DNA of 41,474 nucleotides from Hyphomicrobiales bacterium. Lineage in GTDB: Bacteria; Pseudomonadota; Alphaproteobacteria; Rhizobiales; Methyloligellaceae. Shown in pieces: positions 1 to 7,777 of the stretch. The DNA lies in contig JANQLP010000006.1 in assembly GCA_028280515.1 (NCBI GenBank), positions 1 through 41,474 on the forward strand, given 5' to 3'. The notes under the pieces are model-generated. The model ran no database searches, was not told where the DNA came from, and was given only the letters and a program-made list of their open reading frames with translations. Each line of letters opens with the position of its first letter. Position 1 is the first letter of the stretch. A program made the position numbers and the translations under genes.

Positions 1-111
1 CCGGCGAAACGGCCTTGCCCGATGCGCCAACATCGCGCCGCGCCCGTTTCGGCGACGGATCGCACACGCCAATCGAGAAACAGAATTGACTCGGATTTAG
101 CCGAATAGGCT

Positions 112-1086
112 CTAGCTGAAATAGTCCGCGCGCACGGCCTTGCCGATCAGATTGCAGATCAGGCGGACCGCCGTGATGCTGGTGATGGCATTCACGTCCC
201 GTGCCGGCGTGATCTCGACCACATCCATACCGAGAACACGGCCCTTCCCGACGAGCCCGTGTATCAATGTCCGCATTTGCGGATAGGTGACGCCGCCGGG
301 CGCGGGCCCCGCGACCGCCGGTGCGATGGTCGGGTCAATACCGTCCGCGTCGACCGTGAGGTAATAGGTGCCGCCGTCGGGAATGCGCTCGAGAATAGCC
401 TCCATGCCCTGCGACTGGAGTTCCATGTCGGTGATCAGGTTCGCGCCGTAGGCTTGTGCCGCTTCAACCTCCTCAGGCCGCGCGCTCCCGGCGGAGCGCA
501 GGCCGATCTGGAAGATCTCGCCGATGTGGTCCATCTCCGAGGCGCGGCGGATGGTGCTGGACAGGCCTTCGCGAACGCCGTTCACCTCCTCGCGCCAGTC
601 GATGTGCGCATCGACCTGTATGAGCGTGACCGGTCCTTCCAGGTCCGGTACGGACGTGAGGCCGCGAAACACCGGGATCGGCACGGCATGATCGCCGCCG
701 AGCGAGATGATCATGCAGCCCGCGGAAACGATCTTGCGCACCGCCTCCTCGGACAGGCGGACATGCTTGTCCATATCGAGCTGATCGCCCGGCACATCGC
801 CGCAGTCCACGACCTTGATGTCCCGGCCGTCAAGCAACGGACCGCCAATGTCAAAATCGTAACGCTCAAGCCCGCGCAAGGCGCGCTGCCAGGCACGCCG
901 GATGGCGGTCGGGGCGTTGGCCTGATCGTTGTTGACGTCCTCCATCGAATAGGGCGCGCCGAACGGCAGCCCGAGGATGGCGACGTGAGCGCCGATTTCT
1001 TCCAGAGTATCCAGGTCGAGCACCAGCGGCGCGTCGAATAGGGTGTGAAACTCGCGGCGCGGCTCAACGGTAAGTGTTTCGGACAT
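112..1086 (-). CDS. Ureohydrolase (agmatinase/guanidinobutyrase family), canonical active site
   Basis: This 324-residue protein belongs to the arginase/agmatinase superfamily, which uses a two-metal (usually Mn) centre to split a guanidino group into urea and an amine. All expected ligands are visible: GGDHA with H133, DAHID with D159, H161 and D163, and DADGIDP with D246 and D248. DVVEITP supplies E291 for the guanidinium. The length is normal for agmatinase. The open frame extends 43 codons further upstream, but the ATG at 1086 is preceded by a purine-rich GGGGGAG site and begins the conserved part. It lies 85 bp downstream of a second, degenerate family member on the same strand and probably shares its transcript. 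The substrate (agmatine, 4-guanidinobutyrate or another guanidino acid) cannot be read from sequence. Family is certain; substrate is open. Confidence 0.9.
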   Translation of the reverse strand: MSETLTVEPRREFHTLFDAPLVLDLDTLEEIGAHVAILGLPFGAPYSMEDVNNDQANAPTAIRRAWQRALRGLERYDFDIGGPLLDGRDIKVVDCGDVPGDQLDMDKHVRLSEEAVRKIVSAGCMIISLGGDHAVPIPVFRGLTSVPDLEGPVTLIQVDAHIDWREEVNGVREGLSSTIRRASEMDHIGEIFQIGLRSAGSARPEEVEAAQAYGANLITDMELQSQGMEAILERIPDGGTYYLTVDADGIDPTIAPAVAGPAPGGVTYPQMRTLIHGLVGKGRVLGMDVVEITPARDVNAITSITAVRLICNLIGKAVRADYFS

Positions 1087-1171
1087 GTCTCGGATCTCCC
1101 CCCGAATTTGTTTTTGGCGCGCGAGGCGCGGTTTATTGGTTCTTTTTTTTGGCTGTGCCTTGTGTTGATAT

Positions 1172-2119
1172 CTAGCGTGCAGGCGGTTCGCTGCAAAGGA
1201 GCACCAGACAGTCATACATGACTTGCGCAGCGAGTTGGGCCGTCACGTTCCCGATGTCGTGCGGCGGGCTCACCGTATTGACGTCGAACGCGACGAACCG
1301 CAACCCGGCGAGATTGCGAAGCAGCCCCAAGCCCTCTTCGGCCCCGGGACCGCCGGGTATCGGCGCACAAACCCCCGGTGCACAGGATGGATCGAAGAAA
1401 TCCATATCCCAGCAAAGGTACACCGGGCGCCCGGAAAGACGGTCCTTCAGTTCGGCGGCGACGTCCTCCATGCCTCGGGTACGCATCTCGTCATAGGTCA
1501 TCAGGGCGTATCCGAGGTCGCGCGCGGCCTCGAAGATACCCGGATTGTAGAACGTGCCGCGCATGCCGGCGTGGATCGACCCGGATACGTCGATCAGGCC
1601 TTCTGTCGCGGCGCGGACGAACGTGTTGCCGGTGGCCTTCGCCCGTCCCTTTCCGGGGTTTGCGTCGGTGTGAGAATCCACATGAAGGACAACCAGATCG
1701 TCGTGGCAACGCGAAAGCGCGCGTAGCTGGCCGAGCGTGACGCTGCCGTCTCCACCCATGCAGAGCGGGACGACGCCCTTCTCCGCGATCAGGCCGACGG
1801 CCTTCTCGATCCTGGCTTCTGCCTCGTCCAAAAAGCTCGGCACGAGATCGACATCGCCACAGTCGATCGCGCGCAGGCGTTCCAGCGGATCGTAATCGGC
1901 GTCGGGCGGGCGGAACCGGCGAATGAGCCGTGACGCATCGCGGATGGCACGCGGACCGTCACGCGCGCCGACCCGGTTCGGGTGGGTGCCGTTGTCGTAA
2001 GGCAGTCCGAGAATAGCGGCCTTTCGTCCGGCGAGATCATGGCCGTATTCAACGCCCATGAACGTGCCCGGCGGGCGGAAGAGATCGGGATCGAAGATAT
2101 CTGTCATCGTCTGCGGCAT
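1172..2119 (-). CDS. Ureohydrolase-family paralogue with altered metal/substrate residues
   Basis: A 315-residue arginase/agmatinase-fold protein, first gene of a two-gene minus-strand unit. It keeps DSHTD (D148, H150, D152) and the second metal motif DMDFFDP (D238, D240). The usual GGDH(S/A) is GGDGS here, so the His ligand of metal A is Gly125. The late DVVE motif that gives the guanidinium-contacting Glu is DVNT. Known family chemistry would be impaired by these changes. It may therefore act on a different substrate, or be a partner of the intact paralogue just downstream; both are inferences. The start is uncertain: ATG codons at 2119 and 2107 are both possible and neither has a strong ribosome binding site. 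An in-frame extension up to 2254 lacks family similarity. Confidence 0.82.
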   Translation of the reverse strand: MPQTMTDIFDPDLFRPPGTFMGVEYGHDLAGRKAAILGLPYDNGTHPNRVGARDGPRAIRDASRLIRRFRPPDADYDPLERLRAIDCGDVDLVPSFLDEAEARIEKAVGLIAEKGVVPLCMGGDGSVTLGQLRALSRCHDDLVVLHVDSHTDANPGKGRAKATGNTFVRAATEGLIDVSGSIHAGMRGTFYNPGIFEAARDLGYALMTYDEMRTRGMEDVAAELKDRLSGRPVYLCWDMDFFDPSCAPGVCAPIPGGPGAEEGLGLLRNLAGLRFVAFDVNTVSPPHDIGNVTAQLAAQVMYDCLVLLCSEPPAR

Positions 2120-2263
2120 TCTACCGAATTCGGGCCGGCCGGCATTGAAATTCTGATTGACTGCTCTCGGCCGGCACCCGCGCGCGCGGACAACACAACG
2201 CGGTGCACCAGCACCAGGATTGGAATTCGGCTGCGATTTCAAGCCGAAAGACACTCAAATGGC

Positions 2264-2314
2264 TGCAATAATTAAATCGCATAACACAAACCTTGCAATA
2301 ACAAAATATTATGC
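2264..2314. promoter_or_regulatory. AT-rich divergent regulatory region with direct and inverted repeats
   Basis: This AT-rich patch sits between the ureohydrolase pair (minus) and the transporter/catabolic genes (plus). It contains two exact TGCAATAA copies at 2264-2271 and 2294-2301, 30 bp apart (about three helical turns). An inverted pair GCATAA/TTATGC spans 2279-2314. A plus-strand promoter-like pair, TTGCAA then TAAGCT with 17 bp between, overlaps it. A regulator site, perhaps for the LysR protein encoded at 10964-11878, is an inference. Two short hairpins follow in the leader (2347-2363 and 2400-2416). Confidence 0.4.
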
Positions 2315-2454
2315 CTAAGCTATGAACGTGGCTCTGAACTATCCGGGCCGTGTCATGCACGGCTCAGTCTGAACAAAACCGAATGAGCGCAGGACACAAC
2401 CGCCCGCAAGAGGCGGATGCCTGAGCGCCGCCAGCCGTCAAAAGGGAGGTAACC

Positions 2455-3591
2455 ATGAAGCATAAACAACGCTTCCTCGTCTGCTCTGCCGTCATCGCGG
2501 GGATCGCGTTCGCCGCACCCGCTAACGCCGAAAAACCCGATTCCATTTCGATTGCCGGCAACAAACCCGGCTCCGCCATGCATGCGGAAATCACCGGCAT
2601 TGCCGACGCTGTCGACAAGAAGTTCGGCACCAAGATCCGCGCCATACCCGTCGGCAACGCCGTCGGACGGGCTGTTGCGCTCAAGAACGGTAAAACCGAC
2701 ATCTGGATGAGCTGCTCCGCCTACTACACGGCCTTTGAGGGGATCGGCGACTTCGCCGCCCAGAAATGGGGCCCGCAGGACATCCGCGTCCTCATCCTCG
2801 CCAACCGGCGCAACAACTTCTCGCTCGCCACGTCCAAGGAATCTCCGATCAACACCGTTGCCGATGTCAAGGGCAAGCGCATGGCATGGGTTGTCGGCAA
2901 CTCCGGCATCAACATGCAGACAGAGGCCTATCTCGCTCATGGCGGGTTGACCCTCGACGATGTCGAACTCGTCAAATTCCCCGGCTACGTCGCCAGTCTG
3001 CGCGGCGTGATTTCCGGCCAGACCGATGTGGTCATGGCGGCCAACAGCTCATCCGCGACCCGCGAGATCGCGGCTTCGCCTGGCGGCCTCAAGTGGATCA
3101 ACATTCCCCACGCCGACAAGGACGCCTGGAAGGAAGTCCAGCGCCGTGCCCCGTTCCTCGCGCCGCTCGTCATCACCGGCGGTCCGGGTCTGAACGACGG
3201 CGAGTCTGCCGAAGTCGGCAGCTATCCGTGCCCCACATTCGTCGCCTACGCCAAGACCAGCGCCGATGACGTCTACTGGCTGACCAAGATGGTGGTGGAG
3301 AGCTGGGACACCTACAAGGACGCCATCAAGTCCGCGCCCTACTGGCAGGTCGACGAAGCGCTCAAGTCGCGTTTCGCCGTGCCCTATCACGACGGTGCCG
3401 TGAAGTACTTCAAGGAAATCGGCAAGTGGACCGATGACATGGAGAAGCAGCAGCAGGCCTTGCTGAAGCGGACCAAGGTGCTTCAGGACGCGTTCGCCAA
3501 AGCCAAGTCGGGTTACTCCGGGGACGCCAAGGAGTTTCCCGCGTATTGGGAGAAAGAGAAAGCTGCAGCCTTGAAAGCAGCCGGCTTCTAA
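2455..3591 (+). CDS. TAXI-family TRAP transporter substrate-binding protein
   Basis: A periplasmic solute-binding protein of 378 residues, the extracytoplasmic receptor of a TRAP transporter of the TAXI class. A clear signal peptide is visible: KHKQR positive start, hydrophobic core, and probable cleavage after ANA at residue 25. The mature part has the TAXI pattern of an early GNKPGSAMHAE-type glycine-rich binding segment and a TVADVKGKRMAWVVGNSG segment. The ATG at 2455 follows a strong AAGGGAGGT site, so high expression is likely. It is the first plus-strand gene of the catabolic run. The fused membrane subunit follows after a 163-bp gap containing a large hairpin. TAXI ligands are commonly carboxylates or amino-acid-like compounds; here the ligand is presumably the compound degraded by the downstream enzymes. 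Confidence 0.9.
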   Translation: MKHKQRFLVCSAVIAGIAFAAPANAEKPDSISIAGNKPGSAMHAEITGIADAVDKKFGTKIRAIPVGNAVGRAVALKNGKTDIWMSCSAYYTAFEGIGDFAAQKWGPQDIRVLILANRRNNFSLATSKESPINTVADVKGKRMAWVVGNSGINMQTEAYLAHGGLTLDDVELVKFPGYVASLRGVISGQTDVVMAANSSSATREIAASPGGLKWINIPHADKDAWKEVQRRAPFLAPLVITGGPGLNDGESAEVGSYPCPTFVAYAKTSADDVYWLTKMVVESWDTYKDAIKSAPYWQVDEALKSRFAVPYHDGAVKYFKEIGKWTDDMEKQQQALLKRTKVLQDAFAKAKSGYSGDAKEFPAYWEKEKAAALKAAGF

Positions 3592-3605
3592 ATACGCAAA
3601 TGGGT

Positions 3606-3666
3606 GGGGCGCTGTTCTTGAAGCGACCGGCCAGGCGTATCATGGCCGGTCGCGGAGCAGCGCCCC
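3606..3666 (+). promoter_or_regulatory. Large two-tier hairpin between receptor and permease genes
   Basis: The outer arms GGGGCGCTG (3606-3614) and CAGCGCCCC (3658-3666) enclose an 8/4-nt internal loop. Inside it are perfect 11-bp arms GCGACCGGCCA (3623-3633) and TGGCCGGTCGC (3643-3653), with a 9-nt loop. No T-run follows, so it is not a typical intrinsic terminator. Its place directly after a binding-protein gene fits an mRNA 3'-end stabiliser or partial attenuator that keeps receptor levels above permease levels. Confidence 0.6.
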
Positions 3667-3754
3667 ATTCGATACTGCCTGCGCGGGCAAATACGCGCAT
3701 CCGGTTTGAGTCCGCATGTTCTCGTGCTGAAACACTGTTGGATTCCAAAAGATC

Positions 3755-5689
3755 ATGAAACGCGACCTCGGCCTATTCTGGCAGACCGTGAGCACGTTGA
3801 TCGGCCTCTCGATCTTCGGGATCGCCGTCAACTACATCTTCAATCTGGGGATCACCGGTCGTGTCATGCAGGAGAACTCGTACCTGTACACGCTGATCGG
3901 CCTGGCGTCGTTGCAGGTCTACATCCTCTATGCACCGGCGAAGGCGTTCCAGGAACGCGTGCCCTGGTTCGACGTGGTTCTCGGCCTGATCGGTTTCGGT
4001 GCGTGCGTCTACTTCGCCTGGTACGGGCTGGACATCACCGCCGAGGGCTGGATGCTGGCGCCGCCGAACCAGGAGATCGTGTGGATCTGCGTCGTTCTCG
4101 GCTTCATCATTCTCGAGGCGCTGCGCCGGGTGGCCGGCCTCGCCATCTTCATTCTGTGTTCGCTGTTCGTCGTGTTCCCGATCTTTGCCGACAAGATGCC
4201 GGATGTGCTTTACGGCAATCCGTTCACGTTCCAGGAAACCATGACGATGCATATCCTGGACTCGCAAAGCCTTGTCGGCATTCCCATGCGGGTGACGGGC
4301 ACGCTGCTGATCGGCTTCATCATCTTCGGCGTCATTCTGAACCGCACCGGCGGCGGCAAGTTCTTCCTCGACGCGGCCAGCGCGCTCATGGGCGGCTATC
4401 GCGGCGGCGCCGGCAAGATCGCGGTGATCTCAAGCGCCATGTTTGGCTCCATCAGCGGAAGCTCCGTCTCCAACGTCATCACCACGGGTTCCGTCACGAT
4501 CCCCGCAATGAAGGCCAGCGGTTTCCGCCCGCAGGCCGCCGGCGCCATCGAGGCATGCGCCTCGACAGGCGGCATGCTCATGCCGCCGGTGATGGGCGCG
4601 GTCGCCTTTCTCATGGCGCAGTTTCTGAACATCCCCTACTTCGATGTCGTGGTCGCGGCGCTGCTGCCTTCGGTTCTCTACTATCTGGGGCTGCTCATCC
4701 TGCTCGATGTCTATGCGGTGCGCCACAACATCAAGAGCGTGGATGCGGACCAGATCCCGAGCGCGGCCTATGTGGTGCGCGAGGGTTGGCCGTTCATCGG
4801 CGCCATGGCCGTCCTGCTCTATTTCCTCTATCTGCGCCTGGAGGCCTTTGCGCCGTTCTGGGCCATGGCCTTTATCCTGATTTCGGTCCTGATCGTCCGG
4901 CGTATCAATTTCAGGCAGCTCTGGAACATCGCGACTGGAATTTCCGGCCCGGTGAGCGAACTGATCGTCACGCTTGGCGCCGTCGGCTTCATTATCGGCG
5001 CGCTGTCGATGACCGGCGTTGGCGCCGCGCTCTCCGGGGAAATGATCAAGCTCGCCGGCGACAACGCCTATCTTCTGCTGCTCATGGGCGCCGTCGCCAG
5101 CTTCATCCTCGGCATGGGTCTGACCGCGTCGGCCTGCTACATCTTCCTCGCGGTCATTCTCGCGCCCGGCCTCGTTGCGCAGGGGTTCAACGAGATCGCC
5201 ATCCATCTGTTCATCCTGTACTGGGCGATCATCTCCAACATCACCCCGCCGGTGGCGCTAGCGTGCTTTCCGGCGGCGAGGATTGCCGACACGTCCTATT
5301 TCGGCGTCGGGTTCAAGGCCGTCGCGTTCGGTTTCGCGTCCTACGTGGTGCCCTTCGCCTTTGTGTTGAACTCCGCGCTGGTCCTGCAGACCGGCGGCTG
5401 GCTGATGCTCCCCTACGCGCTTTTCGCCATGCTCGGCGTCGCCATCGCCGCGTTCGGTATCGGCCAGTATCTGCCCTTCGTCGGGCCGCTCAAACGGGCG
5501 GTCTCTCCGTTTCTCATCATTGGCGGTGTCGTTGTCCTCGGCGCCGTCGATTTCACAACCAAGTTCTGGGCCCTCGCCGCGCTCGCCGCTCTGGTCGCAA
5601 CGATCCAGACAACCGGCTTCGGCAAGACGACCTGGGACAGTCCGCCCGCAACGCCAGAAGAAGAATCAGAAGAAAAAGTAGGAGCATGA
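3755..5689 (+). CDS. TRAP transporter fused permease (DctQM-like, TAXI class)
   Basis: A 644-residue inner-membrane protein in which the small (DctQ-like) and large (DctM-like) TRAP subunits are one chain, as usual for TAXI systems. It has many hydrophobic segments throughout. The first few (about residues 10-150) form the DctQ-like part. The DctM part includes the conserved MFGSISGSSVSNVITTGSVTIP stretch (split here across the MFGSISGSS and NVITTGSVTIP segments) and ASTGGMLMPPVMGA around residues 230-290. The charged C-terminal tail ends EEESEEKVGA. It imports substrate handed over by the receptor encoded at 2455, driven by an ion gradient (family knowledge). The start has only a weak ribosome binding site, so translation may be low relative to the receptor. 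The next gene starts 4 bp after its stop. Confidence 0.9.
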   Translation: MKRDLGLFWQTVSTLIGLSIFGIAVNYIFNLGITGRVMQENSYLYTLIGLASLQVYILYAPAKAFQERVPWFDVVLGLIGFGACVYFAWYGLDITAEGWMLAPPNQEIVWICVVLGFIILEALRRVAGLAIFILCSLFVVFPIFADKMPDVLYGNPFTFQETMTMHILDSQSLVGIPMRVTGTLLIGFIIFGVILNRTGGGKFFLDAASALMGGYRGGAGKIAVISSAMFGSISGSSVSNVITTGSVTIPAMKASGFRPQAAGAIEACASTGGMLMPPVMGAVAFLMAQFLNIPYFDVVVAALLPSVLYYLGLLILLDVYAVRHNIKSVDADQIPSAAYVVREGWPFIGAMAVLLYFLYLRLEAFAPFWAMAFILISVLIVRRINFRQLWNIATGISGPVSELIVTLGAVGFIIGALSMTGVGAALSGEMIKLAGDNAYLLLLMGAVASFILGMGLTASACYIFLAVILAPGLVAQGFNEIAIHLFILYWAIISNITPPVALACFPAARIADTSYFGVGFKAVAFGFASYVVPFAFVLNSALVLQTGGWLMLPYALFAMLGVAIAAFGIGQYLPFVGPLKRAVSPFLIIGGVVVLGAVDFTTKFWALAALAALVATIQTTGFGKTTWDSPPATPEEESEEKVGA

Positions 5690-5692
5690 TCA

Positions 5693-7765
5693 ATGAAGCT
5701 CGCGGTTGATATCGGCGGCACCTTCACCGACGTGGTTCTCGAGCGCCACGACGGTCACGCCAGCACCAAGGTGCTCACAACCCATGATGCGCCGGCCCGC
5801 GGCGTGATCAACGGCATCCTGCAACTGCTGCAGCAGACCGGCTCGAATGCCGCCGACGTCGAACTGGTCATCCACGGCACCACGCTGGCGACCAACGCGC
5901 TGATCGAACGCAAAGGCGCGCGGACCGCGCTCGTCGCGACGGACGGATTTCGCGATTCGCTCGAGATTGCCCATGAGCACCGCTTCGAGCAGTACGACCT
6001 CTATATGGAACGGCCCGACCCGCTGATCCCGCGCCACCTGCGTCTGACGGTTCCCGAGCGCGTCGCCGCCGACGGCAGCGTGCTGCTCGAACTCGATGAG
6101 GATGCCGTGCGCGCGCTGGTTCCGACACTCAAGGAAGCCGACATCGAGTCGGTCGCCGTCTGCCTGCTCCACAGCTACATCAACCCGGCGCACGAGCGAC
6201 GTATCCGCGAAATTCTCCACTCGGAACTGCCGGACCTTTCCATCACCCTCTCGTCCGATGTCTGCCCGGAAATCCGCGAATACGAACGCACATCGACAAC
6301 CTGCGCCAACGCCTATGTCCAGCCGCTGATGGCGGGGTATCTGCGCGAACTGGAATCGAGCCTCGCCGACAACGGCCTCGACTGCCCGTTCCTTCTGATG
6401 ATGTCGAGCGGCGGTATTACGACCGTTGAGACGGCCATCGCGCAGCCGATCAGGTTGATTGAGTCCGGTCCCGCGGGCGGCGTCATCTTCAGCCAGGCGA
6501 TCGCCGCGGAATGCGGCATCAAGCACGCGCTGTCCTTCGATATGGGCGGCACGACGGCCAAGTTGACGCTGATCGACGACCTCATGCCGCAATACGATCG
6601 CAGCTTCGAAGTCGCACGCCAGTACCGGTTCCTGAAGGGCAGCGGGCTGCCGATCCGGATTCCGGTCATCGATATGGTCGAGATCGGCGCCGGCGGCGGT
6701 TCGGTCGCACGCGTCGATGAACTGAAACGCATCACCGTCGGGCCGGACAGCGCCGGGTCCATGCCGGGGCCGGCCTGCTACGGACGCGGCGGCACGGCAC
6801 CGACCGTCACCGACGCGGACGTGGTTCTTGGCCGCATCGACCCGGCGAACTTCGCGGGCGGCAAGATCGTGCTCGATCAGAACAAGGCCGAGAACGCAAT
6901 CACGCCGGCCATCGGCACCGAACTCGATATGGAAACCGTGATCGCCGCGGCGGGCATTTCCGAGATCGTCGACGAGACCATGGCGAGCGCGGCACGCATT
7001 CACGCCGTCGAAAAGGGCAAGGATACCGGCGAGCGTACGCTCATCGCCATGGGCGGGGCGGCGCCCTTGCATTGCGCACGGCTTGCGGAAAAGCTCGATA
7101 TCGACCGCGTGATTGTGCCTACCAGCGCCGGCGTCGGCTCCGCATACGGTTTCCTGCGCGCACCGATCTCCTATGAAGTTATCCGCACCCGGCTGATGCG
7201 GCTCGACGATATCGATCCCGGCGCCCTGTCTTCGATGTTCGCCGAGATGCGCGCCGAGGCGCAGTCCGTCGTCCGCCTCGGAGCACCGGATGCCCAATTG
7301 ACGGAGACCCGCGAGGCCTTCATGCGCTACCGCGGTCAGGGGCACGAAATCGTCGTTCCCTTGCCGGTGAAGGATTATGACAGCGACATCCGCGATGAGC
7401 TGCGATCATGGTTCGAAGAGGAATATATCCGCCTGTTCGGCCGTGTCGTGCCGGGCCTCGAAGTGGAGGCGCTTTCGTGGGCGTTGACCCTTGCCAGCGA
7501 ACAGGCGCCGATCGAGGAGGCGCCCGCACCGACCAACGGGTCCGTGCCGAAGGAACGGGGCCGGAGACCGCTGTTCGATCCCGGAAGCGGACAGGCGGTC
7601 GAAGCCGCCCTCTACGACCGCACCGAGATGGCCGCCGGGTCGCGCGTGGACGGGCCCGCCGTGATTGTCGAAACGGAAACGGCGACGGTCGTTCCGGCAG
7701 GCTTCGATGCACTGGTCAGCTCACCCGGCCATCTCATCCTCACACGTCAACGCCAGGCGGCATAA
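5693..7765 (+). CDS. hyuA: ATP-dependent hydantoinase/oxoprolinase, subunit A
   Basis: A 690-residue HyuA-type subunit. This family includes N-methylhydantoinase, 5-oxoprolinase N-half, caprolactamase and the acetophenone/acetone carboxylase relatives. It carries actin-like ATP-binding motifs: AVDIGGTFTDVVL at residues 3-15, DMGGTTAKLTLI near residue 283 and GAGGGSVARVD near residue 325. A GGAAPLHCARLAEKL segment lies near residue 445. With subunit B it should use ATP to open a lactam, imide or amide ring in the cytoplasm. It starts 4 bp after the permease stop with an AGGAG-type site, and subunit B follows 12 bp later, so all are co-transcribed. The substrate is not determinable from sequence. 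The symbol follows family usage only. Confidence 0.88.
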   Translation: MKLAVDIGGTFTDVVLERHDGHASTKVLTTHDAPARGVINGILQLLQQTGSNAADVELVIHGTTLATNALIERKGARTALVATDGFRDSLEIAHEHRFEQYDLYMERPDPLIPRHLRLTVPERVAADGSVLLELDEDAVRALVPTLKEADIESVAVCLLHSYINPAHERRIREILHSELPDLSITLSSDVCPEIREYERTSTTCANAYVQPLMAGYLRELESSLADNGLDCPFLLMMSSGGITTVETAIAQPIRLIESGPAGGVIFSQAIAAECGIKHALSFDMGGTTAKLTLIDDLMPQYDRSFEVARQYRFLKGSGLPIRIPVIDMVEIGAGGGSVARVDELKRITVGPDSAGSMPGPACYGRGGTAPTVTDADVVLGRIDPANFAGGKIVLDQNKAENAITPAIGTELDMETVIAAAGISEIVDETMASAARIHAVEKGKDTGERTLIAMGGAAPLHCARLAEKLDIDRVIVPTSAGVGSAYGFLRAPISYEVIRTRLMRLDDIDPGALSSMFAEMRAEAQSVVRLGAPDAQLTETREAFMRYRGQGHEIVVPLPVKDYDSDIRDELRSWFEEEYIRLFGRVVPGLEVEALSWALTLASEQAPIEEAPAPTNGSVPKERGRRPLFDPGSGQAVEAALYDRTEMAAGSRVDGPAVIVETETATVVPAGFDALVSSPGHLILTRQRQAA

Positions 7766-7777
7766 AGGAGGCGCCCC

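Noticed and set aside
2120-2454. Guanidine riboswitch upstream of the transporter genes
   Set aside because: Looked for because of the ureohydrolases, but none of the conserved guanidine-I (ykkC) sequence blocks are visible; only short hairpins are present.
3706-5709. A 667-codon plus-strand frame overlapping the TRAP permease
   Set aside because: Arg/His-rich sequence without motifs, in another frame of a well-recognised membrane protein gene.
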